A stretch of 64,000 bases of DNA from Bog-950 sp046329495 (GCA_046329495.1 JAXLUO010000006.1:108154-172153); one strand, 5' to 3'; numbered from the stretch's first letter, positions 33,357 to 42,458 are shown. Translations and numbers: made by a program. The notes: generated by a model not told the origin, from the letters alone.

Positions 33357-34763
33357 CTATTGCTCAGGAAAGTATTTCAACCGTTCCTTAAACCCTTCGT
33401 AATCCTTCTTGTTACTCCATAACGCTTCGGCCATGGCTGCCAGACGGGGATATATTTGATGATGTAGTTGTGCTTCGGTGCTGATGTGTTCGGTCCATAC
33501 ATTCGCCTGTCCGCCCATTACCTGCGCTGCATGGGCAGTTGGTATTTTAGCTGATGGATTAAAGTTGTAAACTTTTTTAAGCGATAGATACGTCATCCAC
33601 CATGCCTGCTTTTTATCACCCTGTTGCGGATAATCGAAGTAGCAGAAAAAACGGGGTGTCATTAAAACCTTATGGCCGGCTTTAGCCGCTTTAGCTCCTG
33701 CATACGTTCCGCGCCAACTCATTACCACCATGTCGTCGTTAACACCCCCGCGTACTACTTCGCCCCATCCGATGCACGATTTTCCTTTACCTGCCAGGTA
33801 AATTTGCATGGTGCGCATAAAGTAGTGCTGTACCTGCTCCTGGTTTTTTAAGTGTTCGCGTTGCATCAGTTCTTTTACGGCAGGGCTTTTCTTCCATTGT
33901 GCTTTGGGCACTTCATCGCCCCCAATATGTATATAGGGCGAAGGGAACAACTCGCAAACTTCATCCAGCACATCCTGTAAAAACCGGAACGTGTAAGTGG
34001 TGGGGCAGTATACATTCTTAAAAATTCCCCAACGTGTTGGTACGGCATGTTCACCTGCACTATCGCACATTAGCTGCGGGTAAGCTGCAATTGCAGCAGA
34101 GGAATGGCCGGGCATTTCGATTTCGGGCACAATGGTGATGTAATATTTTTGAGCATAGGCTACCAGATCGCGTATATCCTGCTGCGTGTAATAACCGCCA
34201 TAACGGGTGCCATTCTGTTCGATGCGCCAGGCGCCTATCTCCGTAAGACGGGGATATTTTTTGATTTCTATACGCCAGCCCTGATCATCGGTTAAGTGCA
34301 GGTGCAGCACATTCATTTTCAGCGAAGCCATTAAATCGATGTATTGCTTAACCACCTTAACCGGGAAGAAATGCCGGCACACATCCAGATGCAAACCGCG
34401 CCAGCTATAAGCAGGTTGGTCGGTAATAGTGGTTACAGGCAGGTAATAGGTTGCAGCAGCACTATCGTAACGGATCAATTGCTGCAGCGTTTGCATAGCA
34501 TAAAACTGACCTTGTGTAGTGTTGCTTTCCAGTGTAATTCCGTTTGCAGCTATTTGCAGGCGATAGCCTTCGTTGCCTAAAGCGGTATCTGCTCCATTCA
34601 ATAAACTGTGATGTAATAACTTTTCCGGCAATATGGCCCGGCCGTTATTTCCGGTTGCCAGCAGCAGGTTGGTGCTTTCATCGGTACGACCGGCCGGTGC
34701 AGGTATTTGTGCACTTACAGATAAGGCTGATAACAGCGCAAGTAGTAATAAACCCAGTTTCAT
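33357..34763 (-). CDS. Beta-N-acetylhexosaminidase (GH20)
   Basis: A 468-residue exported glycosidase with signal peptide MKLGLLLLALLSALSVSAQ. An N-terminal GH20b-like domain (~20-115) leads into the catalytic barrel: WRGLHLDVCRHFFPV, LKMNVLHLHLTDDQGWRIEI, and HIGGDEVPKAQW with the catalytic Asp-Glu pair for substrate-assisted hydrolysis. It is shorter than many Bacteroidota GH20 enzymes (500-770) and ends at WSNKKDYEGFKERL, just after the barrel, so it lacks accessory C-terminal domains. It removes terminal N-acetylglucosamine or N-acetylgalactosamine from chitin fragments, glycans or peptidoglycan. It lies downstream of the collagen-like gene on the same strand with a 69-bp gap. Confidence 0.92.
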   Translation of the reverse strand: MKLGLLLLALLSALSVSAQIPAPAGRTDESTNLLLATGNNGRAILPEKLLHHSLLNGADTALGNEGYRLQIAANGITLESNTTQGQFYAMQTLQQLIRYDSAAATYYLPVTTITDQPAYSWRGLHLDVCRHFFPVKVVKQYIDLMASLKMNVLHLHLTDDQGWRIEIKKYPRLTEIGAWRIEQNGTRYGGYYTQQDIRDLVAYAQKYYITIVPEIEMPGHSSAAIAAYPQLMCDSAGEHAVPTRWGIFKNVYCPTTYTFRFLQDVLDEVCELFPSPYIHIGGDEVPKAQWKKSPAVKELMQREHLKNQEQVQHYFMRTMQIYLAGKGKSCIGWGEVVRGGVNDDMVVMSWRGTYAGAKAAKAGHKVLMTPRFFCYFDYPQQGDKKQAWWMTYLSLKKVYNFNPSAKIPTAHAAQVMGGQANVWTEHISTEAQLHHQIYPRLAAMAEALWSNKKDYEGFKERLKYFPEQ

Positions 34764-34832
34764 GCAGGAAGGTTAAGCTGTGCTATTTACACAGCTTGCT
34801 ACAAATGGTAATTAACGCAACATTAATATTTA

Positions 34833-35873
34833 TCAAAAACCTGTTCCCCCTCCATTTCCCGAAGCCGGACGTTGGTCATCAACCAGTTGTTTTTTAATAA
34901 ACATAATGTCTACGTTCCAGTCTTCGTTGCTGGGCGCTTCCAGGTCGCCTTTAAACCACCAGGTACCACCGGTTTGGTATACCCGGGCACGCGTACTTTC
35001 GGTACTGCTGCCATCCTGATTGGTGGGATAGAAGCCCGCCAACACGGCTACCCAGGTAGCTGCCGATACACCGGTGTTACGGTTGGGGTTATCGCAGCCA
35101 TTGTAGTTATAACGTATTACCTGAATAGGTTTTGAGCCATCTACAAAAATATCGCCGTTGGCCTGTATGCTCATGCGGTCGGTATTATTGGTAACAAATA
35201 CAAGCGGTGCATTACCTGTTTGGCCCAGGTTATTGCTGGCCGGTGCACTATTGCCGCCTGCTAACCATGCTTGCCCTGTGGTTGTTAGTGTACCACCACC
35301 ATCGGTAACCAGTACGCTGCCATCAGCATTAAATGCATGCGCACTGTTGAAACCTCCGGCACCTGTAGGGCCTGTTACACCTGTTGCACCTGTTACACCC
35401 TGCGGCCCCTGTAGACCCTGAATGCCTTGTATACCCTGCGGACCTGTATCGCCGGTGGAACCTGTTACACCCTGTACCCCCTGCGGCCCTGTAGGACCTG
35501 TGGGACCGGCCATTAAAGGAATAACAACTGAATTACCGTTGCTGATAGATAAGGTATTAGTGGCTGCATTAAAGGTTAAGGTTTGCTGATCGGTATCTGC
35601 CGGAAACGGAATCCACTGCGTACCATCCCAAAACCAAAACTGGTTGGTATCGGGCCCGAACACCAATAAGCCTTTATTGCTTGCGTTCAGCATGGCTCCT
35701 AACGAAGCACGCTCTGCTGCATCCAGTTTGGGAATCAACACTCCTTTGCTGTTCGATTCGAGATGAAGGATAGCATTAGGGTCGGGATTGGGTGTGCCTA
35801 TGCCTACGTTGTTTTGCGCCATTGCAACACTGCAGCATAGTACGGCCACAACCAGCAGGTAAAATTTATTCAT
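34833..35873 (-). CDS. Secreted protein with short collagen-like stalk
   Basis: A 346-residue exported protein. Signal peptide MNKFYLLVVAVLCCSVAMA, then QNNVGIGTPNPDPNAILHLE, a head common in Bacteroidota phage-tail-like and surface proteins. Residues ~125-180 are G-X-Y triplets (GPTGPTGPQGVQG, GIQGIQGLQGPQG). The C-terminal ~165 residues include NNTDRMSIQANGDIFVDG and a predicted beta-rich tip ending in KQLVDDQRPASGNGGGTG. No T9SS domain was recognised. It shares the head-collagen-tip plan with the protein at 8729 but is much shorter. It is preceded by a TATATTCG box. Confidence 0.75.
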   Translation of the reverse strand: MNKFYLLVVAVLCCSVAMAQNNVGIGTPNPDPNAILHLESNSKGVLIPKLDAAERASLGAMLNASNKGLLVFGPDTNQFWFWDGTQWIPFPADTDQQTLTFNAATNTLSISNGNSVVIPLMAGPTGPTGPQGVQGVTGSTGDTGPQGIQGIQGLQGPQGVTGATGVTGPTGAGGFNSAHAFNADGSVLVTDGGGTLTTTGQAWLAGGNSAPASNNLGQTGNAPLVFVTNNTDRMSIQANGDIFVDGSKPIQVIRYNYNGCDNPNRNTGVSAATWVAVLAGFYPTNQDGSSTESTRARVYQTGGTWWFKGDLEAPSNEDWNVDIMFIKKQLVDDQRPASGNGGGTGF

Positions 35874-35891
35874 TGGGTTTGGGGTTTCCTA

Positions 35892-35899
35892 CGAATATA
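35892..35899 (-). promoter_or_regulatory. Putative -7 box TATATTCG (minus strand)
   Basis: On the minus strand TATATTCG lies 18 nt upstream of the ATG at 35873, identical to the box at 5281. Confidence 0.45.
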
Positions 35900-35907
35900 A
35901 ACGAAAA

Positions 35908-35958
35908 CCCCTGTTGAAAGAAGAGCCTTTCGGGAAAGCAAGTTCTTTACAACAGGGG
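35908..35958 (-). terminator. Terminator of the barrel-DUF4271-hemD operon
   Basis: CCCCTGTTGAAAGAA and TTCTTTACAACAGGGG form a ~15-bp stem with one bulged base. On the minus strand it is followed by TTTTCGTTTAT. It lies 24 bp after the hemD stop. Confidence 0.8.
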
Positions 35959-35982
35959 CTGTTATAAGGTATCAGGTAGAAA

Positions 35983-36963
35983 TTATTTCGCCTCTTTAAT
36001 ATACTGTTCGATGGCGTTAATAATGGTTGGGGTATGGGGAAGCGGAGCCATCAGGTGCAGCTCCAGATTTTTTTCAAGTATAGCATCGGCTGTTGTTTTA
36101 CCGTAGGCGCCGATCTTTAACTTACCCTGGCTAAACTTAGGGAAGCTGTTATACAGCGAGTGAATACCGGTAGGACTAAAGAATACCAGCAGATCGAAAT
36201 GCTCGAGGTTAAGGGCCTTTAAGTCATTAGGCACTGTGCGATACATAACGCCTTCGGCAAAATTAAAACCGTTGGCCTGCATAAAGGCAGGTATCTCATC
36301 TTTACGTACTTCGGCACATATATACAGGAAGCGGGTAGCATCGCGGTGTTTCATCAGCAATTGACGCAGCTCCTTATTATTATTCATATCCCCAAAGAAC
36401 ACCTTGCGCTTGCGGTATTGGGTATACTTTTGCAGATACAGGGCAATAGCTTCGGAGGTACAGAAGAATTTTGTTTCCTGGCTCATCTTAACGCGCAGCT
36501 CGTCGCATATGCGGAAGAAGTGGTCGATAGCATTACGGCTGGTAAAAATGATACCGCTATAATCGTTTAGGGTAATGCGTTGTTTACGGAAGTCCTTACC
36601 GGGTACGCCTTCCACGGTAATAAAAGGCATAAAGGTGCACTTTACACGGAAGCGGGTTTCGAGATCGTAGTACGGACTCTTAGGGCCTTCGGGTTTAGGC
36701 TGGGCAACAAGAATGTGCTTTATTTTGGTTTTGGGTGCTTTAGAAAGGAGCTCCGGGTAGTTCTTCTCAGGGCGCTGAGGGATAATAATTTGGGGCTTGC
36801 CGGATGGGGTAGATGGCTTGGTAGAAAAAGAAGCAGCACTCTTTTCAGGTGATATCACATCAGCCTTTGTAATGAGAGTGCTGCTACTGTTGGATGTTTT
36901 GCTACCAGCCGCAACTTTCTTTTCAGAAGGAGTTGCTTTACCGGCAGACTTTGGTTCTTTCAA
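35983..36963 (-). CDS. hemD: Uroporphyrinogen-III synthase (HemD) with Lys-rich N-terminal extension; no ATG in frame
   Basis: The HemD domain begins near residue 82 (HILVAQPKPEGPKSPYYD, typical of Bacteroidota HemD) and runs to the end; FTSRNAIDHFF, FFSPTGIHSLY and GAYGKTTADAI are family text. HemD closes and flips ring D of hydroxymethylbilane to give uroporphyrinogen III for heme and siroheme. The preceding ~80 residues are Lys/Ser/Pro-rich and probably disordered. The first possible start is TTG at 36963, and no ATG occurs before about residue 115, inside the domain. Upstream, the frame stays open through an A10 tract (36975-36984) that ends a 27-codon ATG ORF (36972-37055). One extra A, or a -1 shift, would fuse the two. 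The gene follows DUF4271, its usual neighbour. Confidence 0.85.
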   Translation of the reverse strand: MKEPKSAGKATPSEKKVAAGSKTSNSSSTLITKADVISPEKSAASFSTKPSTPSGKPQIIIPQRPEKNYPELLSKAPKTKIKHILVAQPKPEGPKSPYYDLETRFRVKCTFMPFITVEGVPGKDFRKQRITLNDYSGIIFTSRNAIDHFFRICDELRVKMSQETKFFCTSEAIALYLQKYTQYRKRKVFFGDMNNNKELRQLLMKHRDATRFLYICAEVRKDEIPAFMQANGFNFAEGVMYRTVPNDLKALNLEHFDLLVFFSPTGIHSLYNSFPKFSQGKLKIGAYGKTTADAILEKNLELHLMAPLPHTPTIINAIEQYIKEAK

Positions 36964-36971
36964 CCGCTTAC

Positions 36972-37055
36972 TTATTTTTTTTTTGCGGCTTTCTTAGCGG
37001 CTTTCTTAGCAGGCTTTTTTGCAGCCTTCTTAGCAGCTTTCTTTTTTGTTGCCAT
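36972..37055 (-). CDS. 27-codon Ala/Lys-rich leader ORF ending in A10, probably the true 5' end of hemD
   Basis: ATG at 37055 lies 2 nt after the DUF4271 stop (TAACCATGG), the expected position for a coupled next gene. The product starts MATKKKAAKKAAKKPAKKAA, ends in AKKK and resembles the tail of Bacteroidota histone H1-like proteins. Its last codons are an A10 run followed by TAA. In the -1 frame this run continues as KKISKRLKEPKSAGK into the hemD reading frame with no stop. This fits ribosomal -1 slippage or transcriptional slippage on A10, or a one-base sequence error. As a stand-alone gene it would be unusually short. Confidence 0.6.
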   Translation of the reverse strand: MATKKKAAKKAAKKPAKKAAKKAAKKK

Positions 37056-37057
37056 GG

Positions 37058-37930
37058 TTAAACAACTGTTTTAGTTAACAATTTAAATAATAGAAATACC
37101 GGAGATATTTCTACTACACAAACGTAGATAAAAAAATGATACACGCTCTTATACATTAATTTATACCCTGTGGATAACCCACGCCAAACGAACAACAGGG
37201 CAAACGCCGCCAACAAAACCAATGTTACAATAAAAATGAAATTGAAAAACTTTTCGGGCGCTGTATAGAACACAAAAAGCGCCGGTATCATAGACAAACC
37301 AAGGGTTTTTGTTACTGTAAAAAAATTAAACATGTATTCGTCGCACACATCTTTTATTTCAAAAACAATCCCGATTATGCGCATTACAAACGTTTTGGCG
37401 GCATAAAAAAATGTGAATAAAAAAATGAGCAGCAGTATTGCAGGAAAGGTTTCGAGCGTTGAAACGTGGTAGAATTTGACCAGCACAAAACGAATATAAA
37501 GACTTATAACAAGTATAAAATTCACATGCAACAAAAACGAAGAGAAGGTCAATTCATCGGTACGGGTACGGAAGATCTGCTGGGCAATGTTACGGTTAAA
37601 GAAGGATTGGAGCATATCTTCTAACTCCTTACCAAAGGCTACTTTCAGATACGCAATGATTATCAATAGCAATACCAATACTATAAATACATAGATGTTG
37701 CCCTGGTGGTGATGCCATTGCTGTACATCGTACACTACAGGCTTACCCTGCGTAACCAGCAACGGCGAAGTATAGGAGGCAATAGCCAGATAATTCTCGG
37801 TAGCATACAAATCGGCCGGGGCAACACTCTGTGTAGTATCTAAGGCAGCCGACAAGCTATCGGTTTCCTGTGCCGTTAGGGCCGGAAGAAAACTAAACAA
37901 TAAGAAGAGAACCGCGAGCGACTGTTTCAA
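37058..37930 (-). CDS. DUF4271 family membrane protein (TTG start)
   Basis: A 290-residue membrane protein. A signal-like N-terminus (KQSLAVLFLLFSFLPALTAQ) is followed by ~60 polar residues and then six or seven hydrophobic segments (IYVFIVLVLLLIIIAYLKV to IYVCVVEISPVFLLFKLL). This matches DUF4271, found in Bacteroidota next to hemD; function unknown. The start is TTG, immediately after the TAA of the upstream barrel gene (TAATTG), with no ATG available before the signal peptide, which indicates coupled translation. The stop is 2 nt before the hemD leader ATG. Confidence 0.85.
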   Translation of the reverse strand: MKQSLAVLFLLFSFLPALTAQETDSLSAALDTTQSVAPADLYATENYLAIASYTSPLLVTQGKPVVYDVQQWHHHQGNIYVFIVLVLLLIIIAYLKVAFGKELEDMLQSFFNRNIAQQIFRTRTDELTFSSFLLHVNFILVISLYIRFVLVKFYHVSTLETFPAILLLIFLFTFFYAAKTFVMRIIGIVFEIKDVCDEYMFNFFTVTKTLGLSMIPALFVFYTAPEKFFNFIFIVTLVLLAAFALLFVWRGLSTGYKLMYKSVYHFFIYVCVVEISPVFLLFKLLTKTVV

Positions 37931-39706
37931 TTAAAAGTAGTTGACGTAGCCAAAGTGAATTTTAGAATCCTTTAAAGTCAGCTTGTTATCCAGTTGCCTG
38001 CCCATGGCATACGTAATACCGAATATACCTGCTTTGGTTTCCACTGCTGCCCCTACTCCAAAACCGAAGGGAACGTCAATGGGGCCTTTGCCGGGTCGTG
38101 CATCTTCAACTACAGCCGCATTAAAGAAGGCGCTAAAGTACGAATTCTTAGAGAGCAGAAAACGATATTCCACATTGGCCATCGCATAATAAGGCGTAAA
38201 AATAGATTGATCGTCAAAGCCCCGCAGCGAGTTAACCCCGCCTAAACGGTACTTCTCGTTATCCATTATACGCCGGCTAAAGAAGTACTTTCCATCAAAA
38301 GAAGTTTTGATGGTATGCCTGGCTGCCAGCTTCCAGTACTTGTCAAAAGCCAAACCCACCCTGAACTGAAAACTTTTTAGCCGCGCGGTGTCGTACAAAT
38401 AAGAGAAGTCGCGGGCCTGTATCTCATCATATAAGCCCACAATGGTATTATTCTTCTTTATCTGCTTTACCCCGGCCGATGCCTGTATGCGCAACATATA
38501 CCCATCTACCGGGTTAAAGCGGTAGTTCAGTTTTTGATAAAAGTATTCCAGCGCAAATTCGTTGGTGCGTATGTCCAGGTTTTTAGGTAAGGCGCGGTTG
38601 AGCTTTATGTAGTTGGTGTCCACATTCAATATAATAGTGCTTTGCTGCCGCAGCGATGCCTTTATGTAGTTGCTGCCTAATAATTGATATTGAATACCAT
38701 AGTCGCCGTTGAGGTCCAGGTAGGTGGTATCGCGTTTAAATAATTCGAACCGCGCGCTGATGCCCAAAGGCAGACCTACCAGGTAGGGATACGTAAAGCG
38801 TACATCTAACTGCTGGGTTTTAGGTTGCAGCTTACGCCATTCTAAAAATATCTCCTCCCCCAACCCCAATAAACTAAAGAGGTGAAAGCGGGCTTCGCCG
38901 GTTACTAAAAGTTTTTGTCCGCTGCTGCCCGGCAAAAAGCCCAACAGGAAATTGAATTGAGATGCCTTCTTATCCTTTAAGTAAAGGTTTACAGCCGCCT
39001 TGTTGTTTTTAAACTCCACCGTATGGGGCTGAATGCTTTCCACAAACTGCAGTTCGCCCAAGCGCTGGTTTATCTTTTGAATGTTGGATTCGTTATAAGG
39101 CTTACCCGTTTTTAAGCCCAGGTAATTTTTAAGGAATACCCGCTTTACCTTGGTTTGACCCATTATGCGCACCGTATCAATTTTTATCAGGTCATTTTTT
39201 GCCAGGTATAAACGCGCGGTATAGCCATGTTCGGTATGTGTAAAGCTATCGAGCTTAACGGCGGCAAAGGGGTAGCCATTGTTTTCGCACTGGCGCAACA
39301 ATTTCTCTTTTACCATTTGTACACCTTCCAGGCTTAATGGCTTACTGCTGTTCATGGCGTTGCGCACACCGGCCGCGCCTAACAAGCCATCCTCTATATT
39401 GCCATTGCGCAATGCGATGTGTTCAAACTTTTCGCCTACATATATATAGGTATACCGCCGGGTGCTATCCGCCCAGGCGCTATCCACTGAGACAGCCACA
39501 TAGCCATAGCTGCTGAGTTTGGCCACCAGGTCGCTTACTTCTTTTACCGCCGATAAAGAATCCTTCACGCCATTGCGGTAGGCGAACTTCTTTTCGAAAA
39601 AGGAAGCGGGCTTATCCGGCGATTCAATCTGCAACACATAGTTCCGCTGACTGAACAGGTTGCTCAGTGCCAGCAAAAACAGGAGGAAGGATAACAGCCG
39701 CCGCAT
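37931..39706 (-). CDS. BamA/TamA family outer-membrane protein
   Basis: A 591-residue Omp85-type protein. Signal peptide MRRLLSFLLFLLALSNLFSQ. Residues ~20-270 form POTRA-like segments (KIDTVRIMGQTKVKRVFLKN, GLKTGKPYNESNIQKINQRL). Residues ~275-591 form a beta-barrel ending KLTLKDSKIHFGYVNYF with a terminal Phe. The barrel has the conserved RLGGVNSLRGFDDQ (LRGF) loop of Omp85 proteins. Members insert or translocate proteins or lipids at the outer membrane. It starts the operon with DUF4271 and hemD; why a barrel sits with heme synthesis is unknown. The ATG at 39706 was chosen over 39793 for its signal peptide; a TATCTTTA box lies upstream. Confidence 0.85.
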   Translation of the reverse strand: MRRLLSFLLFLLALSNLFSQRNYVLQIESPDKPASFFEKKFAYRNGVKDSLSAVKEVSDLVAKLSSYGYVAVSVDSAWADSTRRYTYIYVGEKFEHIALRNGNIEDGLLGAAGVRNAMNSSKPLSLEGVQMVKEKLLRQCENNGYPFAAVKLDSFTHTEHGYTARLYLAKNDLIKIDTVRIMGQTKVKRVFLKNYLGLKTGKPYNESNIQKINQRLGELQFVESIQPHTVEFKNNKAAVNLYLKDKKASQFNFLLGFLPGSSGQKLLVTGEARFHLFSLLGLGEEIFLEWRKLQPKTQQLDVRFTYPYLVGLPLGISARFELFKRDTTYLDLNGDYGIQYQLLGSNYIKASLRQQSTIILNVDTNYIKLNRALPKNLDIRTNEFALEYFYQKLNYRFNPVDGYMLRIQASAGVKQIKKNNTIVGLYDEIQARDFSYLYDTARLKSFQFRVGLAFDKYWKLAARHTIKTSFDGKYFFSRRIMDNEKYRLGGVNSLRGFDDQSIFTPYYAMANVEYRFLLSKNSYFSAFFNAAVVEDARPGKGPIDVPFGFGVGAAVETKAGIFGITYAMGRQLDNKLTLKDSKIHFGYVNYF

Positions 39707-39978
39707 GAAAGGGTAAAGATAACGTGATTGCTGATTTTTGATTGTCCCGAGCCATTGCGTGGTGATTCTCCGGAATAGAACGCTGATTAACACAGATGGT
39801 TATGATAAAGGATGATTTTAGGTGCTGATTTAGGACTACCACAGCTATCGCATTTATCGGTGTAATCACTTTTCAATCTGTGAAATCACCACCTAACAAC
39901 CTTAGGAATTAAATGACTATCAAGCACAACACGCAAATCGTACAGGCCTAAGTCAGGTAGTTTCCATTTCTTTGCCCC
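39707..39978. repeat. Divergent intergenic region with dispersed repeat
   Basis: Between the divergent hemD operon and hemW. Positions 39775-39830 carry an inverted copy of the dispersed repeat (AGAACGCTGATTAACACAGA, GGTTATGATAAAGGATGATT). A TTTCTTTG box at 39967-39974 may drive hemW. No gene is seen. Confidence 0.5.
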
Positions 39979-41136
39979 ATGGCAGGCATCTATATCCATG
40001 TTCCGTTTTGCAAGCAGGCTTGCCATTACTGTAATTTCTATTTCAGCACCAGTTTGGGTAATAAGCCGCGTTACCTGCAGGCTTTGTTGAAAGAGATTGA
40101 GCTAAGCAAGGATTATCTTGCCGGAGAACCTATCGAGACCCTTTACTTTGGAGGAGGCACGCCTACCTCATTAGAGGTTTCTGAACTGAAACAAATAGTT
40201 GAAGCCTTACAAAAGCACTACGACCTTAGTAAACTGCAGGAGTTTACACTGGAAGCCAACCCCGATGACCTGACAGCCGCCAAAGTAGAAGAGCTAAAAC
40301 AACTGCTTCCTTACGGACTCAACCGCTTTAGTATTGGTATTCAATCGTTTTTTGAGGAAGACCTACGCTACATGAACCGCGTGCATAATGCCGAAGAAGC
40401 CCCGGCTTCTATCAAACGTGTGCAGGATGCAGGGTTCAGTAATCTTACCATCGACCTTATCTACGGCACCCCAACCATGAACAACGAACGCTGGTTGCAG
40501 AACCTGCAACAGGCTTTTGCTTTGCAGGTGCCACACATTAGCAGCTATGCCTTAACGGTAGAACCTAAAACCGGATTGGAAAATAAGATCCGCAAAAAAA
40601 TGGCGCTGCCTGTTAATGAAGAACAGAGTGCGCAGCAGTTCCAACTTTTAATGCAACAGATGCAATTGGCGGGGTACGAGCAATACGAGATTTCGAATTT
40701 TGCCAAACCCGGTGCTTATGCTGTACATAATACCAACTACTGGCGCGGTAAAAAATATTTGGGCCTGGGCCCTTCGGCCCACTCCTTTAACGGACCGGCA
40801 AGACGCTGGAACGTAGCCAACAACATTCTATATATAGAAGGCCTGCAAAAGGGCGTGTTGCCGTACGAAGAAGAAGTATTAACGCCTGCCCAACAGATCA
40901 ACGAACGCCTGATGACCGGCCTGCGCACCATGTGGGGCGTTAGGATGGTAGATTTTGGAATGCCGATTTTTGATTTGGAAACCAATACAACCATGCCTGC
41001 GGCACATTTGATTGAAAGAAGCTTACAAGAAATTGATCCCGCTTATTACACCTATAAAGATGGGGTACTTACCCTAACCCCCCAGGGCAAACTGTTTGCC
41101 GATGGCATTGCGGCACAGTTGTTTATTGAAGAATAA
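39979..41136 (+). CDS. hemW: Radical SAM heme chaperone HemW
   Basis: A 385-residue radical SAM protein. The [4Fe-4S] motif CKQACHYC (CX3CX2C) lies near residue 10 in YIHVPFCKQACHYCNFYF, split as VPFC-KQAC-HYC. Further family text is LYFGGGTPTSL (SAM-binding Gly-rich), EANPDDLT, NRFSIGIQSF and LIYGTPTM, then the HemW-type C-terminus (LGLGPSAHSF). HemW is a heme-trafficking chaperone, historically confused with the oxygen-independent coproporphyrinogen oxidase HemN, which lacks this layout. Its location, divergent from the hemD operon, fits a heme function. Confidence 0.9.
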   Translation: MAGIYIHVPFCKQACHYCNFYFSTSLGNKPRYLQALLKEIELSKDYLAGEPIETLYFGGGTPTSLEVSELKQIVEALQKHYDLSKLQEFTLEANPDDLTAAKVEELKQLLPYGLNRFSIGIQSFFEEDLRYMNRVHNAEEAPASIKRVQDAGFSNLTIDLIYGTPTMNNERWLQNLQQAFALQVPHISSYALTVEPKTGLENKIRKKMALPVNEEQSAQQFQLLMQQMQLAGYEQYEISNFAKPGAYAVHNTNYWRGKKYLGLGPSAHSFNGPARRWNVANNILYIEGLQKGVLPYEEEVLTPAQQINERLMTGLRTMWGVRMVDFGMPIFDLETNTTMPAAHLIERSLQEIDPAYYTYKDGVLTLTPQGKLFADGIAAQLFIEE

Positions 41137-41137
41137 G

Positions 41138-41170
41138 CAATAGCCCCGCAACGGGCACTTGCTATTGATT
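41138..41170 (+). terminator. Rho-independent terminator after hemW
   Basis: CAATAGC and GCTATTG pair around an inner CCCGCAACGGG hairpin-like loop, followed by ATTTTTATTTT, immediately after the hemW stop. Confidence 0.65.
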
Positions 41171-41172
41171 TT

Positions 41173-41180
41173 TATTTTCG
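41173..41180 (+). promoter_or_regulatory. Putative -7 box TATTTTCG of the DUF1015 gene
   Basis: TATTTTCG lies 18 nt before the ATG at 41199 and matches the TAnnTTCG variant seen elsewhere in the window. Confidence 0.45.
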
Positions 41181-41198
41181 TGTAGTAAATACAAGCAT

Positions 41199-42458
41199 AT
41201 GGCTATTATAAAACCGTTTAAAGCAGTGCGCCCCGCACAGGGATTAGAAGCAGAAGTTGTATCGCTGCCTTATGATGTTATGAACAGCAAGGAAGCCCGC
41301 GAAATGGCTGCCGGTAAACCCAACAGCTTTCTGCATGTTAGCCGTGCCGAAATAGATTTACCCGAAGGCACCGACGAACATGCGCAACTGGTGTATGATA
41401 AAGCACGCGACAACTTTAAGCAGATGATAGCTAAAGGTGTGTTGATGCAGGACACACACGATTGCGTATACATCTACCAACAGGTAATGAATGACCGTGT
41501 ACAAACAGGGCTGGTGGCTTTAAGCTCGGTGGAAGATTACTTTAATAACGTGATCAAGAAACACGAGTTCACGCGTCCGGAGAAGGAAGAGGACCGCATT
41601 CACCATATGGAAACCCTGCAGGCGCATGTAGGCCCTATCTTCCTTACCTACCCTAACGATCATAAAATTGATATGGTAGTTAAAGCCTACACCACCGGCC
41701 ACCACAAGCCTGTGTATGATGTAACTACCGAAGACGGCATACGCCACACCGTATGGGTGGTTGATAACAGCCAGTTGGTAAACCACATGGTTACCGTATT
41801 TAAAGAGGATGTAAAGTTTACCTACATCGCCGACGGGCACCACCGCACGGCATCGGCTGCCAAGGTGGGCTTGAAGATGAAAGAAGCCAACCCCAACCAC
41901 ACCGGCGAAGAAGAATACAACTTCTTTTTAAGTGTACTGTTCCCCGATAACCAGTTGGCTATTATGGATTACAACCGCGTTATTAAAGACCTGAACGGTT
42001 TAACCACGGCCGACTTCCTTAAAAAACTGGAACCTAACTTTACCATACAACCTTATGCGGCAGGAACCGAACCTGAAGCAGCACGGCCACAGGCACTACA
42101 CGAGTTTGCATTATATATAGAAAGCACCTGGTACAAGCTGAACAGCAAGCCCGGTACCTTTAGTCAGGACCCTATAGGCATTTTGGATGTAACCATACTG
42201 GAGAATCATGTGCTGAAACCATTGCTGGGCATCGAAGACCAACGCACCGATAAACGCATTGACTTTATTGGCGGTATACGCGGGTTAAAGGAATTGCAGC
42301 GCCGGGTTGACAATGGAGAAATGAAACTGGCTATTGCCTTATATCCTGTTTCGTTAAAGCAACTGATGGATATAGCCGATAGCGGACAGGTAATGCCACC
42401 CAAGAGCACCTGGTTTGAACCCAAGTTGCGCGATGGTTTCTTTAGTCACTTGTTCTGA
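41199..42458 (+). CDS. DUF1015 family protein
   Basis: A 419-residue cytoplasmic protein with the DUF1015 pattern: IIKPFKAVRPAQGLE and VVSLPYDVMN near the N-terminus, the central HEFTRPEKEEDRIHHMETLQ split as KKHEFTRP and EEDRIHHME, TYIADGHHRTASAA with paired His, and NFFLSVLFPDNQLAIMDYNR. The conserved His and acidic residues suggest a metal- or nucleotide-dependent enzyme, but no reaction is established. In many Bacteroidota it lies near serA and serC; here serA is ~33 kb away. It has its own promoter-like box and no clear terminator before 42.6 kb. Confidence 0.85.
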   Translation: MAIIKPFKAVRPAQGLEAEVVSLPYDVMNSKEAREMAAGKPNSFLHVSRAEIDLPEGTDEHAQLVYDKARDNFKQMIAKGVLMQDTHDCVYIYQQVMNDRVQTGLVALSSVEDYFNNVIKKHEFTRPEKEEDRIHHMETLQAHVGPIFLTYPNDHKIDMVVKAYTTGHHKPVYDVTTEDGIRHTVWVVDNSQLVNHMVTVFKEDVKFTYIADGHHRTASAAKVGLKMKEANPNHTGEEEYNFFLSVLFPDNQLAIMDYNRVIKDLNGLTTADFLKKLEPNFTIQPYAAGTEPEAARPQALHEFALYIESTWYKLNSKPGTFSQDPIGILDVTILENHVLKPLLGIEDQRTDKRIDFIGGIRGLKELQRRVDNGEMKLAIALYPVSLKQLMDIADSGQVMPPKSTWFEPKLRDGFFSHLF

